Position numbers and translations under genes: made by a program
Part shown: in pieces, positions 52,845-61,744 of the stretch
How the letters are laid out: each line of letters opens with the position of its first letter
Position numbering within the stretch: position 1 is the first letter of the stretch
Notes under the pieces: model-generated
What the model was told of the DNA's origin: nothing
Seen by the model: only the letters and a program-made list of their open reading frames with translations
The model's database searches: none
NCBI GenBank assembly: GCA_002360925.1
Contig: DERN01000013.1
Location: 42,138 to 106,137 of the forward strand
DNA length: 64,000 nucleotides
From: Flavobacteriaceae bacterium UBA3339
GTDB lineage: Bacteria; Bacteroidota; Bacteroidia; Flavobacteriales; Flavobacteriaceae
Direction of reading: 5' to 3'

Positions 52845-52979
52845 TTACTCTTTTAGTAAACTTTTATTTAGTTTACTATGCTTTCGCGAATAACTAAAGT
52901 AAATACTTAAACCAATTAATAACCAAACAGTAAAATAAATCCAATTCCAAATGGTTAATTCTGACATCATGTATCGCAT
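52845..52979 (-). pseudogene. 44-codon remnant or small protein resembling an amino-acid permease C-terminus
   Basis: Minus-strand ORF of 44 codons: an N-terminal short segment, then one membrane helix and YFSYSRKHSKLN, the typical end of APC-superfamily permeases. About 400 upstream permease residues are missing. It sits 19 bp after the PRTase stop and ends at a shared terminator, so it may still be translated. Reading it as a decayed fragment is inference. Confidence 0.45.
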
Positions 52980-52998
52980 AGAGCTTTCTTTATATTAA

Positions 52999-53496
52999 TT
53001 ACTTCAAATAAGCATATTCTTCGTTTTCATTAAACACAACCTGAACATGTTCTAAACTCGAGGTTGATAACGAAATTCCTTTAAAATCTGCTTTCACAGG
53101 AAATTTCTTATGATTTCGATTTACCAAAACAGCCGTTTTAAATTTTTTAAGCGGAACTTCTAGAAAGTATTTAATTCCGTAAATTAAGGTTGCACCAGAG
53201 TTCATAACATCGTCGACTAAAACCAAAGATTTATTTTCATAATCTGATGTTTGCAAATCGGTTTTTACTTCTTGTAAAGGATCTTGTTTGTTTACCTCTA
53301 CTCTACCTAAAACGATTTTTAAATCTGATATTTTCTCAACTTCTACTGCTATTTTTTGAGCAAAAATGTATCCGCTATTTGCAATTCCGGCTATTACAAC
53401 TTCTTTTTCATCAACAAAAGTTTCGTAAATCTGATAAGCAATTCTTTTTGTTATCTGTTGAATTTGTTGTTGAGTTAGAATGATATTTTGTGTCAT
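52999..53496 (-). CDS. PyrR/Hpt-like phosphoribosyltransferase
   Basis: 165 aa with the PRPP-binding loop LVLVDDVMNSGATL (about residues 90-103) and an N-terminal flavour of PyrR-like proteins (ILTQQQIQQITKRIAYQIYE). Probably a uracil or hypoxanthine PRTase or regulator; the exact base cannot be read. One base from the methyltransferase gene. Confidence 0.82.
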   Translation of the reverse strand: MTQNIILTQQQIQQITKRIAYQIYETFVDEKEVVIAGIANSGYIFAQKIAVEVEKISDLKIVLGRVEVNKQDPLQEVKTDLQTSDYENKSLVLVDDVMNSGATLIYGIKYFLEVPLKKFKTAVLVNRNHKKFPVKADFKGISLSTSSLEHVQVVFNENEEYAYLK

Positions 53497-53497
53497 T

Positions 53498-54076
53498 TTA
53501 TTTCTTTATTATAATAAATAATTCGTTGTTTTTTCTTGGTTTTATAGAATTGTAACAAACTTCTAACGTAGAAATATTAAATTGTTTTCCAAACAAAGTT
53601 CTGTATTCTTCTTCACTTCCGCCAAAAGGAGGATTTTGTTGCGTTAAAGGAAATGAAAATAAAACACCAGCTAAAGTTCCATTATTGTTTAATAATTCAT
53701 ACGTCTTTTCTGCATATAACGTTCTTAAATTTGGATCAATAGCGCAGAAAAATGTTTGTTCTAAAATTAAATCATAGGTTTGATTATGTTCAAAAAAGTT
53801 TTCTAAAATCAGTTGATCTTTTGGAAACGTCGAATTTTTCTTCAAGAAATTCTTTAGAGGTTCTTCCGAAATATCCAATCCAAAAACATTTTTAAATCCA
53901 TTTTCATACAAATATTCTAATTCGTAACCATTTCCAACTCCCGGAACCAATATCTTTAAATCTTTATTGGTTAATTGGTCAATATACTCTTTAATCGGAG
54001 TTGTAATTGCGCCAGCATCCCACGGAGTTTTGTTTTCTTCGTATCTTTTATTCCAATATTCTTTATTCAGTTTCAT
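53498..54076 (-). CDS. TPMT-like SAM-dependent methyltransferase
   Basis: 192 aa: EYWNKRYEENKTPWDAGAITTPIKEYID, SAM motif ILVPGVGNGYELEYLYENGF, NVFGLDIS and LILEQTFFCAIDPNLR. This is the thiopurine S-methyltransferase/TPMT-like pattern; substrate unknown, perhaps a thiol or metalloid. Overlaps the S4-protein gene by 14 bp. Confidence 0.85.
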   Translation of the reverse strand: MKLNKEYWNKRYEENKTPWDAGAITTPIKEYIDQLTNKDLKILVPGVGNGYELEYLYENGFKNVFGLDISEEPLKNFLKKNSTFPKDQLILENFFEHNQTYDLILEQTFFCAIDPNLRTLYAEKTYELLNNNGTLAGVLFSFPLTQQNPPFGGSEEEYRTLFGKQFNISTLEVCYNSIKPRKNNELFIIIKK

Positions 54077-54464
54077 TGTGAATTTTCTCTAAATAATCAT
54101 CTTCATCTAAATAATCGTCCATATCTCGGCGATCTTTTTTGGTTGGTCTTCCCGATCCTTTTGCCCGATAATGATCTTTTGCTAATTTTAAAAGTTCTAA
54201 ATGTTCAAAAGCTTCTGCAGGCGTTTCATCTTTCCGATAAATATCAACCAACTTTGCTCCAACTCTACTTTGCGGAATATCTAGCACGGAATATTGATAA
54301 TTAATCTGATCCTTTCGAACAGAAATTTTATCTCCGGGAAAAACATCTCTAGAAGCTTTTGCGGTTTGATTATTTACCGAAACGTGTCCCTTTTTAACAG
54401 CTTCGGTAGCAATACTTCTTGTTTTATAAACCCTGATACACCATAAATACTTATCTATGCGCAT
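54063..54464 (-). CDS. S4-domain RNA-binding protein (Hsp15-like)
   Basis: 133 aa: N-terminal S4 domain MRIDKYLWCIRVYKTRSIATEAVKKGHVSVNNQTAKASRDVFPGDKISVR, then a basic/acidic linker. Hsp15 relatives bind 50S subunits carrying stalled nascent chains. A TATTTTTG -7 box lies at 54504-54497 on the minus strand. Confidence 0.88.
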   Translation of the reverse strand: MRIDKYLWCIRVYKTRSIATEAVKKGHVSVNNQTAKASRDVFPGDKISVRKDQINYQYSVLDIPQSRVGAKLVDIYRKDETPAEAFEHLELLKLAKDHYRAKGSGRPTKKDRRDMDDYLDEDDYLEKIHNETE

Positions 54465-54541
54465 GTTTATTTTATAATTTTGGGTTAATTTTAGAACAAA
54501 AATACAGGAAAATTGTATCTTGCACCACTAATTTACGTTAA

Positions 54542-55504
54542 ATGAAAAGAATTTTTGCGTCGGCACTTATTTTAGGTTGCTCATTGTTGCTTTGGAATTG
54601 TAAAGATGACGATAACAGAAAAGAAGTTGAGATCCGTGACAGACAAGAAGTTTATAATGAGAATATAGGAAAAATTGAAACTTTCTTGAAAACCAATAGT
54701 ATCGAAATATTGGAAGATGGAGTTAAATTTGATTCAATTGCTTTTGAAGCTAATAATACGATTTGGAAACAAACTACATATCCATTACAATCGATCACGT
54801 TAAGAAATGATACTTATACCATTAACAGTAGAACTGGCAAATACGAAAAGTTAGTTGATAATGTAGAATATAAAGTTTATTACCTTATTATTAATGAAGG
54901 CGGTGGAGAAAGTACTTCGGCTTACGACAATGTTTTCACCTCTTATGCAGGATATAATTTAGATCGTACTTCGTTCGAAACTTATCCTTTTGGAATTTGG
55001 AGCGGCTATCCTTCTAATGGAAATGCAAGTGAATTCATTTCTGGATATCGTCAAATTTTGAGACAAATAAAAACTGCTAGCGGAATTATTGACAATGGCG
55101 ACGGGACGTATTCATATGATAATCCAGGACGTGTTGTTGTTTTTATACCTTCTGGCTTAGGTTATTTTAACAGCGGAAATTCTTCGATTGGTGCTTATGC
55201 TCCGATTATTTTCGATATTAAATTAATTACTTTTAAAGAAGTTGATCATGACAACGACGGAATTCTAAGTAAATATGAAGATATTAACGGAAACGGAAAT
55301 TTATGGGACGATGATACTGATGGCGACGGAAAACCAGATTTTTTAGATCTTGATGATGACGGCGACGGTTATACAACACGTGAAGAAATTACCTATACGA
55401 CACAAGAAAATGGTGAAACAGTTAAAAAACTATATCCGTTTAATGAAATTCCTAACTGCACAGGCGGTTCTGTTAAAAAGCATTTAGACAAAAATTGTCA
55501 TTAA
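54542..55504 (+). CDS. lipoprotein with FKBP-like core and calcium-binding DxDxDG repeats
   Basis: 320 aa: lipoprotein signal (LLLWNC, Cys 20), a charged stretch, an FKBP-type PPIase-like middle (YKVYYLIINEGGGESTSAYDNVFTSYAGY; SGYRQILRQIK; GRVVVFIPSGLGYF) and a C-terminal block of thrombospondin-type-3 repeats (DHDNDGILSKYEDINGNG, DTDGDGKPDFLDLDDDGDGYTTREE). This layout is common in Flavobacteria, where relatives are sometimes annotated as gliding-motility FKBP proteins. Likely Ca2+-stabilised, on the periplasmic side of the outer membrane or the surface. Catalysis unproven. Confidence 0.8.
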   Translation: MKRIFASALILGCSLLLWNCKDDDNRKEVEIRDRQEVYNENIGKIETFLKTNSIEILEDGVKFDSIAFEANNTIWKQTTYPLQSITLRNDTYTINSRTGKYEKLVDNVEYKVYYLIINEGGGESTSAYDNVFTSYAGYNLDRTSFETYPFGIWSGYPSNGNASEFISGYRQILRQIKTASGIIDNGDGTYSYDNPGRVVVFIPSGLGYFNSGNSSIGAYAPIIFDIKLITFKEVDHDNDGILSKYEDINGNGNLWDDDTDGDGKPDFLDLDDDGDGYTTREEITYTTQENGETVKKLYPFNEIPNCTGGSVKKHLDKNCH

Positions 55505-55509
55505 TCATA

Positions 55510-55533
55510 AAAACCTGTTTATCAACAGGTTTT
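55510..55533 (+). terminator. intrinsic terminator
   Basis: AAAACCTGTT/AACAGGTTTT stem around TATC, followed by T's. Confidence 0.8.
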
Positions 55534-55549
55534 TTTTAACTTCAAAATT

Positions 55550-55897
55550 ATGAATCCTACTAATATCGAAGATTTAATTACCAAAGATTTAGAAACATTT
55601 CTTTACTACAAAAGTCTTAAAAGTGAAATTTCGGTTAACGATGCAATTGAAATCGCTGCATATGTCGGAGCAAACTTTTTAAGGATTATATTTGCAAAAA
55701 ATAAAGAATTAAAGCCCGAAGAACTAAACGGAGTTTTTGGAATTATAAGTAATGTTTATAATGAATTATTCAATAATCAATTAACCGAAAGTGATTATAA
55801 AAAGATTAGTCAAAAAGCATCAGAATTACTTCAAGACACGGATTTCGATCAACAAAGTCAGGCTTTCTTCTCAAACATCATTCAAAACGCTACTTAA
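55550..55897 (+). CDS. hypothetical small soluble protein
   Basis: 115 aa, helix-rich and acidic, starting MNPTNIEDLITKDLETFLYYKSLKSE. No signal peptide, catalytic motif or known family. Six bases separate it from the acetyltransferase gene, so the two are probably cotranscribed. Confidence 0.6.
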   Translation: MNPTNIEDLITKDLETFLYYKSLKSEISVNDAIEIAAYVGANFLRIIFAKNKELKPEELNGVFGIISNVYNELFNNQLTESDYKKISQKASELLQDTDFDQQSQAFFSNIIQNAT

Positions 55898-55903
55898 AAG
55901 TCA

Positions 55904-56518
55904 ATGACGAAATTTGATTTTAACGAAGATTATATTTTAGAGAACGAATTTGTTCGATTAGAACCTTTAAAAGAAACACATTACGATTTTTTACTTGAAT
56001 ATACACTTAACGAACCCGAAATTTGGGAATATTCAATGGTAAAATGCGATACTCCTGAAAATCTTAGTAAGTATATTAATATTGCGATTCAGAAAAGAAT
56101 CGACAAAAAAGAATACACGTTTGTTGTTTTCGATAAACAAAAGCAGAAATATGTTGGTGCCACTCGCTATTGTGATGTTTTTCTAAGCTCAAACAGATTA
56201 CAAATGGGTTATACTTGGTACGGAAAAAAACATCAAGGCTCTGGAGTAAATAAACATTGTAAATGGCTTTTATTAAATTTTGCGTTTGAAGACATGCAAA
56301 TGTATCGAGTGGAGTTTAGAGCTTATACCGAAAATTTACGTAGCATAAATGCTTTATTAAGTATTGGTTGCGAAATTGATGGCGTTTTAAGAAGCAATGC
56401 TATTTGTCCTAAAACCGGAACAAGAAGAGATACTATGGTATTAAGTATTTTAAAAAATGAATGGTTTGATTCAGTCAAAATGATGTTATGGAATAAAATC
56501 CAAAACCCTATTTTGTAA
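55904..56518 (+). CDS. GNAT-family N-acetyltransferase (RimJ-like)
   Basis: 204 aa with the RimJ/RimL-type start (ENEFVRLEPLKETHYDFLLEYTL) and acetyl-CoA-binding region (MGYTWYGKKHQGSGVNKHCKWLLLNFAFEDMQMYRVEFRAYTENLRSINAL). Likely acetylates protein N-termini or a small molecule. Convergent with the MgtC gene. Confidence 0.85.
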   Translation: MTKFDFNEDYILENEFVRLEPLKETHYDFLLEYTLNEPEIWEYSMVKCDTPENLSKYINIAIQKRIDKKEYTFVVFDKQKQKYVGATRYCDVFLSSNRLQMGYTWYGKKHQGSGVNKHCKWLLLNFAFEDMQMYRVEFRAYTENLRSINALLSIGCEIDGVLRSNAICPKTGTRRDTMVLSILKNEWFDSVKMMLWNKIQNPIL

Positions 56519-56528
56519 TTTTTGATCT

Positions 56529-57194
56529 TTATACCGAAAACTCTTTTATATAATTTTTCGATAATAAATACTTCTCTAAATCATGTAGTTTATTTGTGTA
56601 TACCTTACATTCATAAGATAAAATCATTTTATCTTCTAAACTTTGTAATCTTACTAAATCTATTTTTTTACAGAATTCCTTCATCTCTTTTTCAAGATGT
56701 AGCTTGTCTTTATAATACAAATTATCTATAACAATTTCAATGTTTTTTAAAGATAATTTAGATAAGAATTGTTTATTGATTAATCCTCCAAAATGAATGA
56801 TGATTAAACTACAAATAAGAAAACTAAAAGCAATTGAAAACTGACCAAAACCAATACTCATTCCAATTGCGGCGGCAACCCAAATAATACTTGCTGTTGT
56901 TAATCCACTTATTGAAAAAGCATCTTTAAAGATAACTCCGGCTCCCAAAAAGCCAATCCCGCTTACAACATACGAAGCAATTCTAGTGGCATCTTCTGTA
57001 TTTCCAATTCCCATTTTATATGACAAAATAGTGAATAAAGTTGATCCTAAACATATTAAGGTTATAGTTCTTAAACCAGCTGCTTTATCTTTCAATTCTC
57101 TTTCAAATCCAAGGATAAGTCCAACAAATAATGAACTTATTGCTTTTACTGTATCGAGAAATTCCCATTGATTATAAAAAGTTTCTATATCCAT
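56529..57194 (-). CDS. MgtC/SapB-family membrane protein
   Basis: 221 aa: five hydrophobic helices in the first 140 residues with the family block GFERELKDKAAGLRTITLICLGSTLFTILSY and DATRIASYVVSGIGFLGAGVIFKD, then a C-terminal soluble domain with ACT-like look. Relatives affect Mg2+ limitation or ATPase activity; role here unknown. Confidence 0.88.
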   Translation of the reverse strand: MDIETFYNQWEFLDTVKAISSLFVGLILGFERELKDKAAGLRTITLICLGSTLFTILSYKMGIGNTEDATRIASYVVSGIGFLGAGVIFKDAFSISGLTTASIIWVAAAIGMSIGFGQFSIAFSFLICSLIIIHFGGLINKQFLSKLSLKNIEIVIDNLYYKDKLHLEKEMKEFCKKIDLVRLQSLEDKMILSYECKVYTNKLHDLEKYLLSKNYIKEFSV

Positions 57195-57214
57195 AAAAAT
57201 TGTTCTTTAAAAAC

Positions 57215-57242
57215 AAAAGGCTGACAATAAAGTCAACCTTTT
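57215..57242 (-). terminator. terminator after the OmpA-family gene
   Basis: Imperfect stem AAAAGGCTGAC/GTCAACCTTTT, T-rich on the minus strand, 21 bp past the OmpA-family stop. Confidence 0.6.
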
Positions 57243-57263
57243 GGAAGTTATACACTTATTTTA

Positions 57264-57962
57264 TTAGTAACGTGCAGCTTCTTTTCTTGCATCATCGATC
57301 ATATCTTCATTGGCAACGATTCCAAATTCAACACGACGATTTTTTGCTCTTCCTGCATCTGTATCGTTAGAAGCGATTGGATCAGCTTCTCCCATTCCTT
57401 GAGCAGTAATTCTTTTTACTCCAATTCCTTTAGTTCCTAAATACGATTTTACTGCATTTGCACGGCTACGAGATAACTTCATGTTATACTCATCTTTACC
57501 AACGCTATCAGTATATCCGTAAATTGTGATTAATGTTTTTGGATTGTCGATTAAAACTTTAGCAATTTTATCTAAGTTTGATTTTGCAGTTGAAGTTAAT
57601 TCAGCTGAATCGAAGTTAAAGTTCACTGTATTTTCATTCAAAATAACTTTAATTCCTTCTCCAACACGTTCAACTGTTGCACCTGGTAAAGCAGTTTCGA
57701 TTTGTTGTGCTTGCTTATCCATGTTTTTCCCAATAATTGCTCCAGCAGTTCCACCAATTACACCTCCTAAAACAGCTCCTAAAGCACTATTGTTTTTATT
57801 CCCTACATTGTTTCCTAAAACACCTCCAAGAACAGCACCAGCAGCAGCACCAGCAGCAGCACCTCTTTGACTGTTATTTGAGTTTTTTACCGTATTACAG
57901 CTCGTCAAGAAAGTTCCTGCCAACATAGCTGTTGTTAAAACATATACATTTAACTTTTTCAT
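57264..57962 (-). CDS. OmpA-family lipoprotein with glycine zipper
   Basis: 232 aa: lipoprotein signal (lipobox LTSC), a glycine-zipper segment (GAAAGAVLGGVLGNN and GAVLGGVIGGTAGAIIGKN, residues 33-80) and a C-terminal OmpA peptidoglycan-binding domain (FNFDSAELTSTAKSNLDKIA, IYGYTDSVGKDEYNMKLSRSRANAV, NRRVEFGI). Anchors the outer membrane to peptidoglycan. A lipocalin-like gene precedes it by 15 bp. Confidence 0.92.
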   Translation of the reverse strand: MKKLNVYVLTTAMLAGTFLTSCNTVKNSNNSQRGAAAGAAAGAVLGGVLGNNVGNKNNSALGAVLGGVIGGTAGAIIGKNMDKQAQQIETALPGATVERVGEGIKVILNENTVNFNFDSAELTSTAKSNLDKIAKVLIDNPKTLITIYGYTDSVGKDEYNMKLSRSRANAVKSYLGTKGIGVKRITAQGMGEADPIASNDTDAGRAKNRRVEFGIVANEDMIDDARKEAARY

Positions 57963-57977
57963 ATCCCTATATTTATT

Positions 57978-58436
57978 TTATTTAGTATTTTTTACGAACG
58001 AGTAAACTACAGTTGCTTCTGTAGAATTATCAATTAATTCAAATGTAGAATCGGTAATATTAGAAGCTGTTAAATTATAACCTGTAGTTACATGTTTAGC
58101 TTTATCATCACCAATAAATTTCAAGTTAAAAGCGCCATCTTGTTTAATATTCCAAATAATTCTTGAATTAAAAGAAGGACAATTATTACTTGAATTATTC
58201 AAAGTTACAGTTCCTGAATTGTTATTCGAAACAAATTTCCACTGACTTCCTTCAAAACATTTTGCATCAGCAACATGAAACGAAGTTACTTTATATCCCG
58301 AAGGATATTTTACATCAACCAACGTCCATTCCCCTTTTAATTTAATTTGAGTTGGAACGTCATTCTTTGTACTCGTTGATGTTTTACACGAAAACATTAC
58401 TAACGATAAAATCCCTATTGCTAAGACCTTTTTCAT
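57978..58436 (-). CDS. lipocalin-like lipoprotein
   Basis: 152 aa: signal peptide with lipobox (VMFSC, Cys 17), then a lipocalin/DUF-type barrel: KLKGEWTLVDVKYPSGYKVTSFHVADAKCFEGSQWKFVSNNNSGTVTL and a late TYNLTASNITDSTFELIDN-like strand series. Two Cys in the mature region (KCFEG, NNCPSF) probably form a disulfide. It is followed 15 bp later by the OmpA-family gene, likely one operon. Confidence 0.78.
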   Translation of the reverse strand: MKKVLAIGILSLVMFSCKTSTSTKNDVPTQIKLKGEWTLVDVKYPSGYKVTSFHVADAKCFEGSQWKFVSNNNSGTVTLNNSSNNCPSFNSRIIWNIKQDGAFNLKFIGDDKAKHVTTGYNLTASNITDSTFELIDNSTEATVVYSFVKNTK

Positions 58437-58585
58437 AATTAATCTATTTTATAATTCAAAATTAACAAATTTTATGCCTCGATACATTTTTATGAGTTTT
58501 TTTTTATGTCTTTTTGTCATAAAATTCTCATATGGTATTTATTTTGCCTAAAGTAAAACAAAATTGAATCAAAAATATAAAAAAT

Positions 58586-60436
58586 ATGACATCAGGTAAA
58601 ATCAATGTTACAGTAGAAAACATATTTCCTTTAATTAAAAAGTTTTTATACTCTGATCACGAAATCTTCTTGCGTGAATTAGTCAGTAATGCAACAGATG
58701 CAACTTTGAAATTAAAACATCTAACTTCGATTGGTGAAGCAAAAGTTGAATATGGAAATCCGATTATCGAAGTTATTGCTGATAAAGAAAACAATACTTT
58801 GACAATTAAGGATCAAGGAATTGGAATGACTTCTGAAGAAGTAGAAAAATACATTAATCAAGTTGCTTTTTCAGGTGCCGAAGAATTTCTTGAAAAATAT
58901 AAAGATTCTGCAAAAGATACTGGAATTATCGGACATTTTGGATTGGGTTTTTATTCTGCTTTTATGGTTGCAAACAAAGTAGAAATCATTACAAAATCGT
59001 ATAAAGAGGAACCTGCAGCTCATTGGACTTGCGACGGATCTCCGGAATTTACTTTAACTACATCCGAAAAAAACGATCGCGGAACCGAAATTATTTTACA
59101 CATTGCAGATGATTCTAAAGAGTTTTTAGAAGATTTCAAGATTTCGGAACTTCTTACAAAATACAATAAATTCATGCCTGTACCGATTAAATTTGGTACT
59201 AAAACTGAAAAAGAAGGCGAAACCGAAGTTGTTGTAGACAATATTATCAACAATCCAAATCCGGCTTGGACAAAGCAACCAAGCGAATTAAGCGACGAAG
59301 ATTACAAGAATTTCTATAAAGAATTGTATCCAATGCAATTCGACGAACCTTTATTCCACATACATTTAAACGTAGATTATCCGTTTAATTTAACCGGAAT
59401 TCTGTATTTTCCTAAATTAACCGGTGATCTTCAAATTCAAAAAGATAAAATCCAATTATATCAAAATCAGGTTTTTGTTACAGATAACGTAGAAGGAATT
59501 GTTCCGGAATTTTTGACGATGTTAAAAGGAGTAATCGATTCTCCAGATATTCCTTTAAATGTTTCGCGTTCTTATTTGCAGGCTGACGGAAATGTAAAGA
59601 AAATTTCGAATTACATTACACGTAAAGTTGCCGATAAATTAAAATCATTATTCAATGAAAATCGTGCTGATTTTGAACAAAAATGGAACGATATTAAAAT
59701 CGTAATTGAATATGGAATGTTGACAGATGAAAAATTCTACGAAAAAGCGGGAAGTTTTACCCTTTATCCAACTGTTGACGATTCGTACTTAACTTTAGAT
59801 GAAATAAAAGAGCAATTTAAAGCGAATCAAACCGATAAAGACGGAAAATTAGTTGTTCTTTATGCTTCGAACAAAGAAGCACAACACAGTTATATTTCGG
59901 CTGCGAAAGAAAAAGGTTATACTGTTTTATTATTAGATTCTCCGATTGTTCCGCATTTGATTCAAAAATTGGAAATGAGCAACGAAAATGTGACTTTTAT
60001 CCGTGTAGATTCTGATCACGTTGATAATTTAATTAAAAAAGACGATACTGTTGTTTCTAAATTAACCGAAGACGAATCAAAATCTTTAAAAGAAGTAGTT
60101 GAAAAAGTTGTGGAAGGAAGCAGTTATACAGTTCAAACCGAAGCAATGGACAGCAATGCGGCTCCGTTTATGATTACACAACCCGAATTTATGCGTAGAA
60201 TGAAGGAAATGCAAGCAACTGGCGGCGGCGGAATGTTTGGAAATTTCCCTGATATATACAATTTGGTTGTAAACACAAATTCGGAACTTGCTTCTAAAAT
60301 CTTATCGACAGAAGATGCTGAATCAAAAAACTTCTTGATAAAACAAGCAATTGATTTAGCCAAATTATCTCAAGGTTTATTAAAAGGCGAAGAATTAACC
60401 GCTTTTGTAAAACGAAATTTTGAAAGTATTAAATAG
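58586..60436 (+). CDS. htpG: chaperone HtpG (Hsp90)
   Basis: 616 aa: N-terminal GHKL ATPase (EIFLRELVSNATDATLKLKHL; TIKDQGIGMTSEEV; GHFGLGFYSAFMV), middle domain with PLNVSRSYLQ and a C-terminal dimerisation domain. Length is standard for bacterial HtpG. ATP-dependent folding and stabilisation of client proteins. Terminator immediately after. Confidence 0.97.
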   Translation: MTSGKINVTVENIFPLIKKFLYSDHEIFLRELVSNATDATLKLKHLTSIGEAKVEYGNPIIEVIADKENNTLTIKDQGIGMTSEEVEKYINQVAFSGAEEFLEKYKDSAKDTGIIGHFGLGFYSAFMVANKVEIITKSYKEEPAAHWTCDGSPEFTLTTSEKNDRGTEIILHIADDSKEFLEDFKISELLTKYNKFMPVPIKFGTKTEKEGETEVVVDNIINNPNPAWTKQPSELSDEDYKNFYKELYPMQFDEPLFHIHLNVDYPFNLTGILYFPKLTGDLQIQKDKIQLYQNQVFVTDNVEGIVPEFLTMLKGVIDSPDIPLNVSRSYLQADGNVKKISNYITRKVADKLKSLFNENRADFEQKWNDIKIVIEYGMLTDEKFYEKAGSFTLYPTVDDSYLTLDEIKEQFKANQTDKDGKLVVLYASNKEAQHSYISAAKEKGYTVLLLDSPIVPHLIQKLEMSNENVTFIRVDSDHVDNLIKKDDTVVSKLTEDESKSLKEVVEKVVEGSSYTVQTEAMDSNAAPFMITQPEFMRRMKEMQATGGGGMFGNFPDIYNLVVNTNSELASKILSTEDAESKNFLIKQAIDLAKLSQGLLKGEELTAFVKRNFESIK

Positions 60437-60448
60437 ATTATAAACACA

Positions 60449-60476
60449 AAAAGGATAGCGAAAATGCTATCCTTTT
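60449..60476. terminator. bidirectional terminator between htpG and the NUDIX gene
   Basis: AAAAGGATAGC/GCTATCCTTTT stem around GAAAAT; T-rich on the plus strand, A-rich on the other side. Confidence 0.75.
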
Positions 60477-60495
60477 GTTCTTTCGTATTAAAAAG

Positions 60496-61083
60496 TTAAT
60501 CTTCAAAAAGTAATTTAATATTTTGATATGAGTTTTGTAACAACATAGGAATATCTTCTTTATTAACCCAAACTACTTTTTCAATTCCTTCAGATAATTG
60601 TCCTTTTAAATCTCCTTTATAAGTCGTGAACATAGAAAACCAATAGGTTATTTTCAATTTATATTCTCCGTTGCGTTTAAAAATATGATATGTTTTCTCT
60701 AACTTATTTTTTATTTTCAACCCTTTGCAACCGGTTTCTTCTTCAACTTCGCGAATTGCGGTTTGTTCAATCGTTTCATTTTTCTCAATTCCGCCTTTAG
60801 GCAAATCCCATTTTCCGTTTCTAAAAATAAACAAAACTTGTCCTAATTCGTTTTCAACCAAACCTCCTCCTGCTTTATTTACCGTAATGCGATCTTTTAG
60901 GTTTTTAATCAAAAAATCTTCATCGGGATGATATAAATAAGCTTGTTCAACCTGACCTGCAAAATATTTTGCAATCAGTTTTTGTAAATCAATAGTATCT
61001 AAGAGAAAATATTTGAAATTGGTTTCTTTTTGTAACGTACTTGTTAAAAAAAGTGGCTTATCATTAATAAAAACTTTATACAT
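60496..61083 (-). CDS. NUDIX hydrolase
   Basis: 195 aa from the ATG at 61083; the longer ORF starts at a TTG (61107) inside pyrE and is rejected. NUDIX box GGIEKNETIEQTAIREVEEETG (about 115-136) in the GX5EX7REUXEEXGU pattern; N-terminal extension of about 70 residues. Hydrolyses nucleoside diphosphate derivatives; substrate unknown. Divergent from pyrE with starts 7 bp apart. Confidence 0.88.
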   Translation of the reverse strand: MYKVFINDKPLFLTSTLQKETNFKYFLLDTIDLQKLIAKYFAGQVEQAYLYHPDEDFLIKNLKDRITVNKAGGGLVENELGQVLFIFRNGKWDLPKGGIEKNETIEQTAIREVEEETGCKGLKIKNKLEKTYHIFKRNGEYKLKITYWFSMFTTYKGDLKGQLSEGIEKVVWVNKEDIPMLLQNSYQNIKLLFED

Positions 61084-61086
61084 TTG
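61079..61086 (+). promoter_or_regulatory. -7 box of pyrE
   Basis: TACATTTG with the pyrE ATG 4 bp further; it overlaps the NUDIX start codon on the opposite strand. Transcription should begin about at the ATG, implying a leaderless mRNA. Confidence 0.5.
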
Positions 61087-61090
61087 TAAT

Positions 61091-61732
61091 ATGATTTTTA
61101 ACGACAATACAGCACAGAAAACGGCCGAATTGCTTTTACAAATAAACGCAATTAAATTAAATCCTAAAAATCCTTTTACATGGGCTTCGGGATGGAAATC
61201 GCCAATTTATTGCGACAACCGCATAACTCTTTCATTTCCAGAAATTAGAAAATTCCTTAAAAATGAATTTGCTACAAATATTGTAGAAAAATTCGGAAAA
61301 CCCGACTACATTGCAGGTGTTGCAACGGGCGCAATCGGAATTGGTTTATTGGTTGCAGAAGCCTTAGAATTACCTTTTGTTTACGTTCGACCTGAACCTA
61401 AAAAACATGGTCGCCAAAATCAAATTGAAGGACAATTTGAAGAAGGAAAATCGGTAGTTGTAGTTGAAGATTTAATCAGTACCGGAAAAAGCAGTTTGCA
61501 AGCTGTTGAGGCTTTGCGTGCTTCGGGAGCGAATATCTTAGGAATGGCTGCTATTTTTACTTATGGATTTGATGTTGCAAGCGAAAATTTTAAGAACACA
61601 AACATTCAATTAATGACGTTAAGCAATTATCCAACTTTGTTAAAAACGGCTGTTGAAAAAAACTATATTTCCGAAGAAGATGTAAATACTTTATCTACTT
61701 GGAGCGAAAATCCTTCTGTTTGGGGAATTTAA
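61091..61732 (+). CDS. pyrE: orotate phosphoribosyltransferase
   Basis: 213 aa from the ATG at 61091 (longer ORF from 61013 overlaps the NUDIX gene and is rejected). Conserved FTWASGWKSPIYCDNR, DYIAGVATGAIGIG, YVRPEPKKHGRQNQIEG and the PRPP loop VVVVEDLISTGKSSLQ. Forms OMP from orotate in pyrimidine synthesis. Followed 12 bp later by an SRPBCC gene. Confidence 0.95.
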   Translation: MIFNDNTAQKTAELLLQINAIKLNPKNPFTWASGWKSPIYCDNRITLSFPEIRKFLKNEFATNIVEKFGKPDYIAGVATGAIGIGLLVAEALELPFVYVRPEPKKHGRQNQIEGQFEEGKSVVVVEDLISTGKSSLQAVEALRASGANILGMAAIFTYGFDVASENFKNTNIQLMTLSNYPTLLKTAVEKNYISEEDVNTLSTWSENPSVWGI

Positions 61733-61744
61733 AATAATATAATT

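Noticed and set aside
61013..61090. Longer pyrE start
   Set aside because: It would overlap the NUDIX gene by some 70 bp and add an unrelated N-terminus; the TACATTTG box and family alignment support 61091.
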